This document shows, in pieces, positions 7,805 to 14,402 of a DNA stretch of 14,402 nt. The DNA is from JANQFM01 sp035471925 (GTDB taxonomy: Bacteria; Acidobacteriota; UBA6911; RPQK01; DATIPO01). The stretch covers positions 1 to 14,402 of the forward strand of contig DATIPO010000104.1 of NCBI GenBank assembly GCA_035471925.1, given 5' to 3'. The notes under the pieces were generated by a model. It was not told the origin of the DNA. It worked only from the letters and a program-made list of their open reading frames with translations, and searched no databases. A program made the translations under genes and the position numbers. Every line of letters starts with the position of its first letter. Position 1 is the first letter of the stretch.

Positions 7805-8077
7805 ATGTCGGCGAGTTCGCACCAACGCTACTGGAACTCCAATCTCAAGTACCTGGCCGTGCTGCTCAGCGTCTGGCTGGGGGTTTCGGCTGGACTGAGC
7901 ATCGTCTTCGCCGACTGGCTCGACCAGTTCCGCCTGGGCGGCTTCAAGCTGGGCTTCTGGTTTTCCCAGCAGGGATCGATCCTGACCTTCGTGGCCTTGA
8001 TTTTTGTCTACGTCTGGCTCATGAATCGTCTCGACCGCCGCCATGACGTGGACGACCGCCGAGAGGGAAGGCGATGA
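7805..8077 (+). CDS. Sodium:solute symporter small subunit, DUF4212 (90 aa)
   Basis: Small inner-membrane protein with two hydrophobic helices (about 15-35 and 58-78) and the family signature YWNSNLKYLAVLLSVW near the N-terminus, then GFKLGFWFSQQGS between the helices. The C-terminus is short and charged (RLDRRHDVDDRREGRR). DUF4212 proteins are found directly before a VC_2705-type SSS transporter and are taken as its accessory subunit. Here the stop overlaps the next start by four bases (ATGA), which supports a fixed stoichiometry by translational coupling. A GGAGGGG motif just before the ATG supports the start, although the spacing is short. Confidence 0.92.
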   Translation: MSASSHQRYWNSNLKYLAVLLSVWLGVSAGLSIVFADWLDQFRLGGFKLGFWFSQQGSILTFVALIFVYVWLMNRLDRRHDVDDRREGRR

Positions 8078-9780
8078 ACGTCCAAGCCTGGACCTTCGTC
8101 ATCGTAGGTCTCTCCTTCGCCCTCTACATCGGCGTGGCCATCTGGTCCAAGGCCCGCTCCACCAGCGAGTTTTATGTGGCCGGAAACCGCGTTCCAGCGG
8201 TGGTCAACGGCATGGCCACGGCGGCCGACTGGATGTCGGCGGCTTCCTTCATCTCCATGGCCGGCGTCATCTCCTTCATGGGACGCGACGGTTCGGTCTA
8301 CCTGATGGGGTGGACGGGGGGATACGTGCTGCTGGCCCTGTTGCTGGCCCCCTACCTGCGCAAGTTCGGCAAGTACACCGTGCCTGACTTCGTGGGTGAC
8401 CGCTACTACTCGCAGGCAGCACGCGTGGTGGCCGTGGTGTGCGCCATCTTCGTCTCCTTCACCTACGTGGCCGGCCAGATGCGCGGCGTGGGCATCGTCT
8501 TCTCGCGCTTCCTCGACATCGACATCAACTACGGCGTCCTGGTGGGCATGGGAATCGTCTTCTTCTACGCCGTCCTGGGAGGGATGAAAGGCATCACCTA
8601 TACCCAGGTGGCCCAGTATTGCGTCCTCATCTTCGCCTACCTGGTTCCCGCCATCTTCATTTCGCTTCTGATGACCGACACGGTGATTCCGCAGTTGGGC
8701 TTCGGAGACACCCTCAGCGACGGTTCAGGACGCTTCCTGCTCGACCGTTTGGACGAGCTCAGCCGCGACCTGGGATTCGCCGCCTACACATCGGGCCAGC
8801 GGGGGACGCTCGACATTCTCTTCATCACCCTGGCCCTGATGGTGGGTACGGCGGGGCTTCCCCACGTCATCGTGCGCTTCTACACCGTGGCCCGCGTGTC
8901 GGCTGCCCGCATTTCGGCGGGATGGGCGCTGGTCTTCATCGCGCTGCTCTATACGGCGGCTCCGGCGGTGGCAGCTTTCGCCCGCACCAACCTGCTGGAA
9001 ACCATCCCCGGCACAGCCTATGCAGACGTCCCCGGCTGGTTCAAGAACTGGGAAAGCACCGGACTGATTGCGTTCGAGGACCACAACGGCGACGGCATCA
9101 TTCAATACGTGGGACCCGACTCCGAGTCGCGCAACGAATTGACCATCGACCGCGACATCATGGTCCTGGCCAATCCTGAGATTGCCCGACTGCCCGACTG
9201 GGTGGCCGGACTGGTGGCCGCCGGCGGATTGGCGGCCGCTCTCTCAACGGCGGCCGGACTGCTGCTGGTTCTCTCCACCGCCGTCTCCCACGACTTGCTC
9301 AAGAAGTGGCTGAGACCCGACATCAGCGAGCATCAGGAATTGCTGGCCGCCCGTTTCACGGCGGGACTGGCCGTGTGCGTGGCCGGCTATTTCGGCATCA
9401 ATCCGCCCGGATTCGTGGCCGAGGTGGTGGCCTTCGCCTTCGGACTGGCCGCTGCCTCCTTCTTTCCCGTGCTGGTGCTGGGCATCTTCTCCAAGCGGGT
9501 CAACAAGTACGGTGCCGTCCCCGGAATGCTGGTGGGCCTGTGTTTCACGGCCGGCTACATCGTCTACTTCAAGTTCCTCTATCCTGAACTCAACTCGGCC
9601 GAGAACTGGTTTTTGGGGATCTCTCCCGAAGGCATCGGCACTATCGGCATGATGATCAACTTCCTGGTCACGGTGGGCATCTCGCGCTGGACGCCTCCGC
9701 CTCCAGAGGACGTTCAGGAAATGGTCGAGCTCATCCGCGTCCCCCGCGGAGCAGGCGAATCTCACGAGATCTCCGGGTAA
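8074..9780 (+). CDS. Sodium:solute symporter large subunit, VC_2705 subfamily (568 aa)
   Basis: Polytopic inner-membrane transporter of the solute:sodium symporter (SSS) family, related to acetate permease ActP. About 13 hydrophobic helices can be traced, beginning at residues 5-23. The early stretch FYVAGNRVPAVVNGMATAADW followed by ASFISMAGVISF is the classic SSS helix 1-2 region. KFGKYTVPDFVGDRYYS and AAGGLAAALSTAAGLLLVLSTAVSHDLL are also family hallmarks. An external loop (about 310-370) holds GWFKNWESTGLIAFEDHNGDG, with an EF-hand-like DHNGDG loop at 336-341. The expected role is sodium-driven uptake of a small organic acid such as acetate; the substrate is not proven. It is the second gene of the DUF4212 operon, with GAGAGGGAAGG before its ATG. 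The length is normal. Confidence 0.93.
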   Translation: MNVQAWTFVIVGLSFALYIGVAIWSKARSTSEFYVAGNRVPAVVNGMATAADWMSAASFISMAGVISFMGRDGSVYLMGWTGGYVLLALLLAPYLRKFGKYTVPDFVGDRYYSQAARVVAVVCAIFVSFTYVAGQMRGVGIVFSRFLDIDINYGVLVGMGIVFFYAVLGGMKGITYTQVAQYCVLIFAYLVPAIFISLLMTDTVIPQLGFGDTLSDGSGRFLLDRLDELSRDLGFAAYTSGQRGTLDILFITLALMVGTAGLPHVIVRFYTVARVSAARISAGWALVFIALLYTAAPAVAAFARTNLLETIPGTAYADVPGWFKNWESTGLIAFEDHNGDGIIQYVGPDSESRNELTIDRDIMVLANPEIARLPDWVAGLVAAGGLAAALSTAAGLLLVLSTAVSHDLLKKWLRPDISEHQELLAARFTAGLAVCVAGYFGINPPGFVAEVVAFAFGLAAASFFPVLVLGIFSKRVNKYGAVPGMLVGLCFTAGYIVYFKFLYPELNSAENWFLGISPEGIGTIGMMINFLVTVGISRWTPPPPEDVQEMVELIRVPRGAGESHEISG

Positions 9781-9881
9781 GTAAGAAGCGGCCAAGTGGC
9801 AGCCATGCAGCCTCATGGCGCTCACAGGAAAAACGAGGCCGCTGACGGAGCCCGCAAGGTTTGCATTGTGCGTGAAATGGT

Positions 9882-9898
9882 GGGCCACCGAGTGGCCC
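9882..9898. terminator. Hairpin between convergent genes, touching a stop codon
   Basis: GGGCCAC and GTGGCCC form a perfect 7-bp stem with a 3-base CGA loop. It begins in the stop codon of the minus-strand gene and lies about 100 bases after the symporter stop. It could fold in both transcripts. No strong T-tract follows on either strand, so termination is tentative. I see nothing else in 9781-9881. Confidence 0.4.
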
Positions 9899-10836
9899 TA
9901 GATGAGCGAGCCCAGGTATTCCAGCCATTCCAGGAAGTCGGGCTTGTAGAAGAGCGCCAGCAGAGAGAAGCTGACCACGGCGCATCCTACAAGCGAGTAG
10001 GCCAGGTCGCTCCAGGAGCGCTTGACGGCCGCTACAATGGCGGCCACAAGCGCCACAACGCCCAGAATGCACAGCAGCACGACGATTCCGCCTTCCACCA
10101 TGTTCTCCCAGGCAATGGCTTCATCGTCCTGAGCCTCCTCCGACTCGGGATCTTCCTCCTCCTCGGGCTGGTCGGCGGTGGCGGCTTGCCTCCGGGCCGG
10201 CGGACTGGGAGCCGGCTTGGCCACGCTGAGCGGCTGGTCTGCGGAGGGTTGGCTGACTTCGTTCTGTCCATTGACAGGAGGTTCTTCCTCTTCCGCTTCC
10301 CACCACACCGATTCCGTGGCCGCCGACCCCTCGCCTCGCGCTCCCCACTCAAGATTGGCAAATGGAGACGGGGCCGTCCCCGACGGCCCCATCCGTTGCG
10401 CCTCGCCCTCTTGACCCCCGACTATCGCTCCGAAGGTTTGGGGAACACCCTGTTGGTCAACCCAGGCCAGAATAGCGCTGCAGGCGTTTTCAACCCCGTC
10501 GGCAAGGACTTGGGCTGAATTGTGGTAGATTAATTCTCCCGCCGCATTGGCGACGGCGATTCTGCTGTCGCTTGGTGCACTATCGATGCGGACGACGAAA
10601 TGAGCCCTTTCAGGCCGCAGTGTTACGTCCACTTGGGGGCAATGGCCCGTGATGACTTGGAGGATTTCCGTTGCCTGCGGACGGGCTTCTCCGGCAGGGC
10701 GTGCCGAGTCGGCGAACCCCGACGCTTCCCAACTCGCGCTGTCGGTCACGAACACCTGAACCGACTGCGCCGAGAGCGGGGCCCATGTGCCCACCAGAAG
10801 AAGCGCAATAGCAAACGTCCGCAGCATGCGATCCAT
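9898..10836 (-). CDS. Exported membrane-anchored acidic protein, unknown function (312 aa)
   Basis: The start at 10836 is chosen because GGGGAG lies six bases upstream; the in-frame ATG at 10857 has no such site. A signal peptide is clear (about 1-24, MLRTFAIALLLVGTWAPLSAQ). A globular N-terminal domain follows (about 25-140), beginning VQVFVTDSASWEASG, with ARPQATEILQVI, GHCPQVDVTL and ENACSAILAWVD. I have an impression of similar secreted domains in other Acidobacteriota, but no function. Residues about 140-240 are low-complexity, rich in Glu, Pro, Ser and Ala, with EEEE and PEEEEDPESEE runs, probably disordered. Two C-terminal helices (about 248-272 and 281-301) would anchor it in the membrane. 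The two Cys of the N-terminal domain could form a disulfide. It converges with the symporter operon and is divergent from the second padR. Confidence 0.75.
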   Translation of the reverse strand: MDRMLRTFAIALLLVGTWAPLSAQSVQVFVTDSASWEASGFADSARPAGEARPQATEILQVITGHCPQVDVTLRPERAHFVVRIDSAPSDSRIAVANAAGELIYHNSAQVLADGVENACSAILAWVDQQGVPQTFGAIVGGQEGEAQRMGPSGTAPSPFANLEWGARGEGSAATESVWWEAEEEEPPVNGQNEVSQPSADQPLSVAKPAPSPPARRQAATADQPEEEEDPESEEAQDDEAIAWENMVEGGIVVLLCILGVVALVAAIVAAVKRSWSDLAYSLVGCAVVSFSLLALFYKPDFLEWLEYLGSLI

Positions 10837-10892
10837 TCTATACTCCCCGCTACCCATTCGACCCGGCGAAAATTGACTTTTCCCCGGCGTCT

Positions 10893-10920
10893 ATTGTCGG
10901 CTTGTCAGGTGATCTGGCAA
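10893..10920 (-). promoter_or_regulatory. Candidate promoter of the acidic membrane protein gene
   Basis: On the minus strand TTGCCA (10920-10915) and GACAAT (10898-10893) are 16 bases apart. Initiation near 10886 would give a leader of about 50 bases. The -35 lies in the centre of the inverted repeat at 10907-10932. Confidence 0.4.
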
Positions 10921-10932
10921 TCATGATCACCT
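10907..10932. repeat. 26-bp inverted repeat, operator candidate
   Basis: AGGTGATC and GATCACCT are perfect 8-base arms separated by 10 bases (TGGCAATCAT). The element straddles the -35 of the promoter proposed for the minus-strand gene and sits in the divergent gap before the second padR. It looks like a dimeric regulator site. There is no T-tract, so it is unlikely to be a terminator. Confidence 0.5.
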
Positions 10933-11072
10933 TATGATGCAAAAGGCATAATAAGCCATCGTGTTCAATTTTTTGAGATTGACTTCGATGCGGGCTGCCG
11001 CCACGGTGCCTTGTGGGCGGCCTTTTGGCCGGGCGGATTGTCTTTCCCGTCGTTCCTCTATGCGGCCTGCGC

Positions 11073-11101
11073 TTGATTTTTTCGTCTCGCTGGAATAAAT
11101 T
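11073..11101 (+). promoter_or_regulatory. Sigma70-like promoter of the second padR-ADOP operon
   Basis: TTGATT (11073-11078) and TAAATT (11096-11101) are 17 bases apart. Seven bases separate the -10 from the padR ATG at 11109, so the transcript would start at or beside the initiation codon, as in the first cassette. I found no matching TGTAG/CTACA inverted repeat here. Confidence 0.55.
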
Positions 11102-11108
11102 AGCCTGC

Positions 11109-11447
11109 ATGGTTTCACTTCCGCCTCTCACCGAGTTCGAGCACATGGTCTTGTTCGTGGTCGCGGCCCTGGGCGACGACGCCTACGGCATGCGCGTGCG
11201 CAAGCGGCTGGCTCAGCGCAGCGGACGCGACGCTCCTATCGCCACGGTTTACGCGGCGCTGGAACGGTTGGAGCAGCGGGAACTGCTCTCCAGCCGGCTG
11301 GGCGATCCCACGCCCGAGCGGGGCGGACGCGCCAAGCGCTACTACCGTATCGAGCCTCCGGGTGTGCAGGCGCTGGCCGGCTACCGCGACCTTCTCAGCA
11401 ACTTTTGGCGAGACTTGGACCGGGTCCTCGACCGGGTGACCTCGTGA
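11109..11447 (+). CDS. PadR-family transcriptional repressor (112 aa)
   Basis: A second winged-helix PadR protein: LTEFEHMVLFVVAALGDDAYGMRV (about 8-31), the recognition region PIATVYAALERLEQRELL (about 43-60), and the wing PERGGRAKRYYRIEPPG (about 69-85). The frame extends upstream to 11013, but family alignment places the start at 11109. No ribosome binding site precedes this ATG, in keeping with a leaderless message from the promoter at 11073-11101. Its TGA overlaps the GTG of the permease (GTGA), so it is first in a two-gene operon. It is clearly a paralogue of the PadR at 4018-4353 but diverged, especially in the recognition helix, so a different operator is likely. Confidence 0.92.
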   Translation: MVSLPPLTEFEHMVLFVVAALGDDAYGMRVRKRLAQRSGRDAPIATVYAALERLEQRELLSSRLGDPTPERGGRAKRYYRIEPPGVQALAGYRDLLSNFWRDLDRVLDRVTS

Positions 11448-14173
11448 GCGCCGCCAGGCGAAGGCGTCCAGGCCGTCCACCCAGGCTGGCCGAGGCCCTC
11501 CTGCGGTGGGTGCTGCCGTCGCGGCTGGCCGAGCAGATGCTGGGAGACCTGGAAGAGGAGTATCGCCGCCGCGTCCCGGCTGGGCGCGCCCGGCTTTGGT
11601 ATTGGAGCCAGGCGGTCCGCTCGATCATTCCGGCGGTTGGGATGAAAAGGGCAGAACACAACAACACGAGAAAGGCCAAGGCGATGGAGAGCCGGACGAT
11701 GGGAAGAACAGTCGATCGGGCGGCAGCGGTCCAGGAGGGCATGGGCTTCGCCTTGCGGGGAATCCGGAGGGCACCGGGGTTTACCCTGCTGGTGGTGGCC
11801 ACCTTGGCCCTGGGACTAGGTGCCAACGCCACCATGTTCAGCGTCGTCGACCGTTTGCTTCTGCGTCCTCCTGACCACGTGCGCCAAGCCGACCGCGTGG
11901 TTCAGGTCTATTTCAGCCGCTTGTCTCCATTTACCAAGCGTCAGGAAACCAGTCCGGCGGCTTCATACCCGGACTTTCGCGACCTGCAGGAGGTCGAGGC
12001 CTTTGAATCGATCTCCGGTTATTCGAACACCTCGCTGATCATGGGCAGCGGCACGGCCGCAGAGAGAGTCGACGTGCAAATGGCCAGCGGATCGTTGTTT
12101 GACACGCTGGGCGTCCGGCCTGGGATGGGACGCTTTTTTGCAGCCTCCGATGATGGGGTGGAGGGGCAGCGCTTGGCGGTTCTCAGTCACGCCTTTTGGA
12201 CTCGTCGCTTCGGGCGGGACCCCGACGTGCTGGGACGGGTGCTGCGGCTTGGGAAGGCCGACTACGAAATCGTGGGAGTGGCTCCGCGGGGCTTTACCGG
12301 TCCGACTCTGGAGGCTGTGGACGTCTGGCTGCCCTTGCTGACGGCTCAGGCCGTCGAGTCCGGTTCGCGCTGGCAGGACTCGCGCCGTTGGTACTGGTTC
12401 AGATTGGTGGCCCGTTTGGCTGACGGAGTGTCAGCCCCGGTCGCCGCCCAAGCCGCGACGGCCGCTCATCTCCGGGGACGAGCCGACGAGATCGCCCGAG
12501 AGCGTTACGATCCCCAGGCCGGGGTCGTCTTCGGTTCCCTGATTCCGGGGCGCGGTCCCGAACCGGGGCAGGAAGCCGCCGTGTCTCTGTGGCTGGCTGG
12601 CGTGGCCTTGCTGGTTTTGGTCATCGCCTGCGCCAACGTGGCCAACCTTCTGCTGACCCGGGGCATCCGCAACCGCAGGGAGTGGGCCGTCCGCCAGGCC
12701 CTGGGGATCTCGGCCGGGCGCATGGTCGGCGTCCTGCTCATCGAGTGCTTGTTCCTGGCCCTGCTGGCGGGTGCTGCCGCCGTGGCCGTCTCGGCTTGGA
12801 GCAGCAGCCTGGTCTACAGCACCCTGCTCCCTCACTTGGCGCCGGAAAGCCCCTTAGCGATGCCTCGGATACTGCTCTTTACGGGGTTGGCTGCCATGCT
12901 GGCAACCCTGCTGGCGGGATTGATCCCGGCCCTTCAGGCTTTGCGCATCGATCCAGCCCGCGACCTGCGGGAATCGCGTGCCATGTCGGCCACGTCGGGA
13001 CGGGTCCGCTCAGGCCTTCTGCTGGTCCAGGTGGGGATGTCGGTGGTGCTCTTGGTGGGCGCGGGCCTGTTCTTGCGCAGCCTGATGCAGCTTCATCAGC
13101 TTGACCTCGGCTTCGAGCCGCAAGGAGTAGTGCTGGCCAGCGTCGAGTCGGAGCAGGGCGCCTTCAACGATCAAACCGCCCAGGCCGTGCGGGAAGGGAT
13201 GCTGCGCCTGCGTGGCGCGCCGGGTGTCTCGGCGGTGGCGGTTTCGACGCTGACTCCGTTCCGCGGACTGTGGGGGGTATCGCTTTCGCGGGCCGACGGA
13301 CAGGAAATCGAAGTCCCCCACGGACCCTACTACTACGTGGTCTCCGCCGACTATTTCAAGGCCATGGGGATGCGCATCGTGAGGGGAAGAGGCTTCGCCG
13401 AGTCCGACATGAGTGCTTCGGCGCCTCCGGTCACAGTCCTCACGCAGGACTTGGCCCAGCGTGCCTTTCCCGGCGGGGACGCTCTGGGCCAGTGCGTCCA
13501 GGTCGATGAACCCGGCGAGGAACTCCCTTGCACAACCGTGGTCGGCATCCTGGCCGATCACCGCTCGACCAAGATCGAGGAGACCGAGTCGCCCATCTTA
13601 TACCTCCCGATGGGACACCCGGCTGCGGCCAACCGTCCCCAAACATTGGTGGTCAAGGCCTCGGGCGCCGCCGCCGACCTGATTCCCCTGGTCCGCCGCA
13701 CCTTGCTGGACAGCACGCCGGAGGTGCGCTACGCGTCGGTCAGCCAGGCCAGCGACTCCATACGCTCGCAGACGCGTTCCTGGCGTCTGGGGGCGGTGCT
13801 CTTCACAGCCTTCGGCGCTTTGGCCCTGGTGGTGGCCTCTTTGGGACTCTACGCCTTGATCGCCTTCGACGTCGCTCAGAAACGCCGCGAACTGGCCATC
13901 CGGGGCGCCTTGGGCGCCGCCGGCAAGAAGCTGATGCTGGGAGTCCTGCGCCGAGCTTTCGTCCTCACCCTGATGGGGACGGCTGTGGGCTTGGCCGCGG
14001 TCTACGTTTTCGGCCGATTCCTCCAGGACCTGCTCTTTCGCGTCCAGGCTCTCGACCCACTGGTCATCGGCATCGTCGCGGTGACTTTGACGGCCGTCTC
14101 CTTGGCGGCTTCTGCCGCTCCCGCCTTGCGAGCCGCCCGAGTCCCGCTGGCGGAAGTCCTCAGGGCCGAGTGA
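11444..14173 (+). CDS. ADOP-family duplicated orphan ABC permease (909 aa)
   Basis: Same architecture as the permease on the minus strand and almost the same length. Permease prefix domain 2 comes first (about 10-45, PSRLAEQMLGDLEEEYRRR), then a MacB-like domain with its first helix (from about 98, RAPGFTLLVVATLALGLGAN). FtsX block one is at about 378-500 (IACANVANLLLTR), a second MacB-like domain runs from about 517, and FtsX block two is at about 781-909 (GLYALIAFDVAQKRRELAIR). No ATPase gene is present. The start is the GTG at 11444, which overlaps the padR TGA. The alternative ATG at 11405 lies inside padR and would add 13 residues before the prefix domain. A weak GGTGA sits just before the GTG. 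Transport or signalling role unknown; control by PadR inferred. Confidence 0.92.
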   Translation: MSAARRRRPGRPPRLAEALLRWVLPSRLAEQMLGDLEEEYRRRVPAGRARLWYWSQAVRSIIPAVGMKRAEHNNTRKAKAMESRTMGRTVDRAAAVQEGMGFALRGIRRAPGFTLLVVATLALGLGANATMFSVVDRLLLRPPDHVRQADRVVQVYFSRLSPFTKRQETSPAASYPDFRDLQEVEAFESISGYSNTSLIMGSGTAAERVDVQMASGSLFDTLGVRPGMGRFFAASDDGVEGQRLAVLSHAFWTRRFGRDPDVLGRVLRLGKADYEIVGVAPRGFTGPTLEAVDVWLPLLTAQAVESGSRWQDSRRWYWFRLVARLADGVSAPVAAQAATAAHLRGRADEIARERYDPQAGVVFGSLIPGRGPEPGQEAAVSLWLAGVALLVLVIACANVANLLLTRGIRNRREWAVRQALGISAGRMVGVLLIECLFLALLAGAAAVAVSAWSSSLVYSTLLPHLAPESPLAMPRILLFTGLAAMLATLLAGLIPALQALRIDPARDLRESRAMSATSGRVRSGLLLVQVGMSVVLLVGAGLFLRSLMQLHQLDLGFEPQGVVLASVESEQGAFNDQTAQAVREGMLRLRGAPGVSAVAVSTLTPFRGLWGVSLSRADGQEIEVPHGPYYYVVSADYFKAMGMRIVRGRGFAESDMSASAPPVTVLTQDLAQRAFPGGDALGQCVQVDEPGEELPCTTVVGILADHRSTKIEETESPILYLPMGHPAAANRPQTLVVKASGAAADLIPLVRRTLLDSTPEVRYASVSQASDSIRSQTRSWRLGAVLFTAFGALALVVASLGLYALIAFDVAQKRRELAIRGALGAAGKKLMLGVLRRAFVLTLMGTAVGLAAVYVFGRFLQDLLFRVQALDPLVIGIVAVTLTAVSLAASAAPALRAARVPLAEVLRAE

Positions 14174-14313
14174 GTGCGGGCTTTGGACCACGCGATTGGG
14201 CGGTCGGGACTGAGCCGTGTTTTGGGCACCATCCGCGCGAATGATCGTCAGAGAGAGCTATCAACGTTCGGTTGGCGGCGCCGGGATTGGCGATGATGAC
14301 CTTGAAAGCCGCC

Positions 14314-14319
14314 GAGGAG
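14314..14319 (+). promoter_or_regulatory. Ribosome binding site of the last, partial gene
   Basis: GAGGAG lies six bases before the ATG at 14326, a near-ideal Shine-Dalgarno placement. Confidence 0.6.
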
Positions 14320-14325
14320 CCCAAG

Positions 14326-14402
14326 ATGACGATGCGATGTGCATTCAGGTCCGCCGCGCTTCTGGCAGGGACCGTTTTCGCGCTGTGCGGCCAGATACAC
14401 TC
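14326..14402 (+). CDS. Start of an exported protein, cut by window end
   Basis: From the ATG at 14326 the frame stays open to the window end (25 codons) and reads MTMRCAFRSAALLAGTVFAL followed by CGQIHS. This is a signal-peptide pattern: Arg residues at 4 and 8, then a hydrophobic core. FALC is not a good lipobox, so ordinary export is more likely than a lipoprotein. In-frame ATGs at 14293 and 14296 also exist, but the GAGGAG points to 14326. It begins about 150 bases after the permease stop; I see no clear promoter or terminator in that gap. The product cannot be named. Confidence 0.55.
   Translation, partial: MTMRCAFRSAALLAGTVFALCGQIH

Noticed and set aside
6677..8044. 455-codon open frame on the minus strand
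   Set aside because: It lies antisense to the well-recognised S41-like and DUF4212 genes, has no domain-like pattern or ribosome binding site, and long antisense frames are expected in GC-rich coding DNA.
10947..10952. CATAAT as a -10 box of an upstream padR promoter
   Set aside because: The hexamer is good, but the matching -35 position (TGATCA) is poor, and a better-placed promoter lies at 11073-11101.
11025..11040. GGCC-TTTT-GGCC and nearby GC-rich repeats as a terminator
   Set aside because: The stem is only four bases, no T-tract follows, and no gene ends nearby on the plus strand.
11405..11443. ATG at 11405 as permease start
   Set aside because: It overlaps padR by 43 bases; the GTG at 11444 gives the GTGA junction matching the ATGA of the other cassette and leaves the prefix domain intact.

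Overview
The window is GC-rich, densely coded bacterial chromosome, most likely from a member of Acidobacteriota. The best evidence is two padR-permease cassettes. Each pairs a small PadR-type repressor with a ~910-residue 'duplicated orphan permease' (ADOP family: permease prefix domain 2 plus two MacB_PCD/FtsX repeats, with no ATPase gene beside it). Large paralogous families of this kind are a hallmark of that phylum. I see no rRNA, tRNA, CRISPR array, insertion sequence or prophage gene.

Layout from left to right. (1) The 3' part of an aminoglycoside-phosphotransferase-like kinase gene that begins before the window (to 1210, +). (2) A convergent cassette on the minus strand, padR (4353-4018) and ADOP permease (4021-1295), joined by an ATGA overlap. 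It is driven by a strong sigma70-like promoter that lies over an inverted repeat and ends so close to the ATG that the mRNA is probably leaderless. (3) Divergent from padR, a DUF899 thioredoxin-like protein with a CPMC motif (4548-5231, +). (4) A secreted, internally duplicated S41-family protease-like protein (5360-7657, +). (5) A two-gene sodium:solute symporter operon, small DUF4212 subunit plus large SSS subunit, joined by an ATGA overlap (7805-9780, +). (6) A convergent gene for an exported, membrane-anchored acidic protein of unknown function (10836-9898, -). (7) A second padR-ADOP cassette (11109-14173, +), joined by a GTGA overlap, again with promoter elements that predict a leaderless padR message. 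(8) The start of another exported protein, cut by the window end (14326 onward).

The two cassettes look like independent regulatory units: PadR probably represses its own promoter, and the permease is translated by coupling to padR. The genes between them are separate units for redox/thiol chemistry, extracytoplasmic proteolysis and sodium-driven uptake. They are not an obvious single pathway. The most unusual points are the kinase's loss of the usual metal-binding Asp, the doubled S41 architecture with a degenerate first half, the promoter/operator layout of the two padR genes, and an EF-hand-like loop in the symporter.
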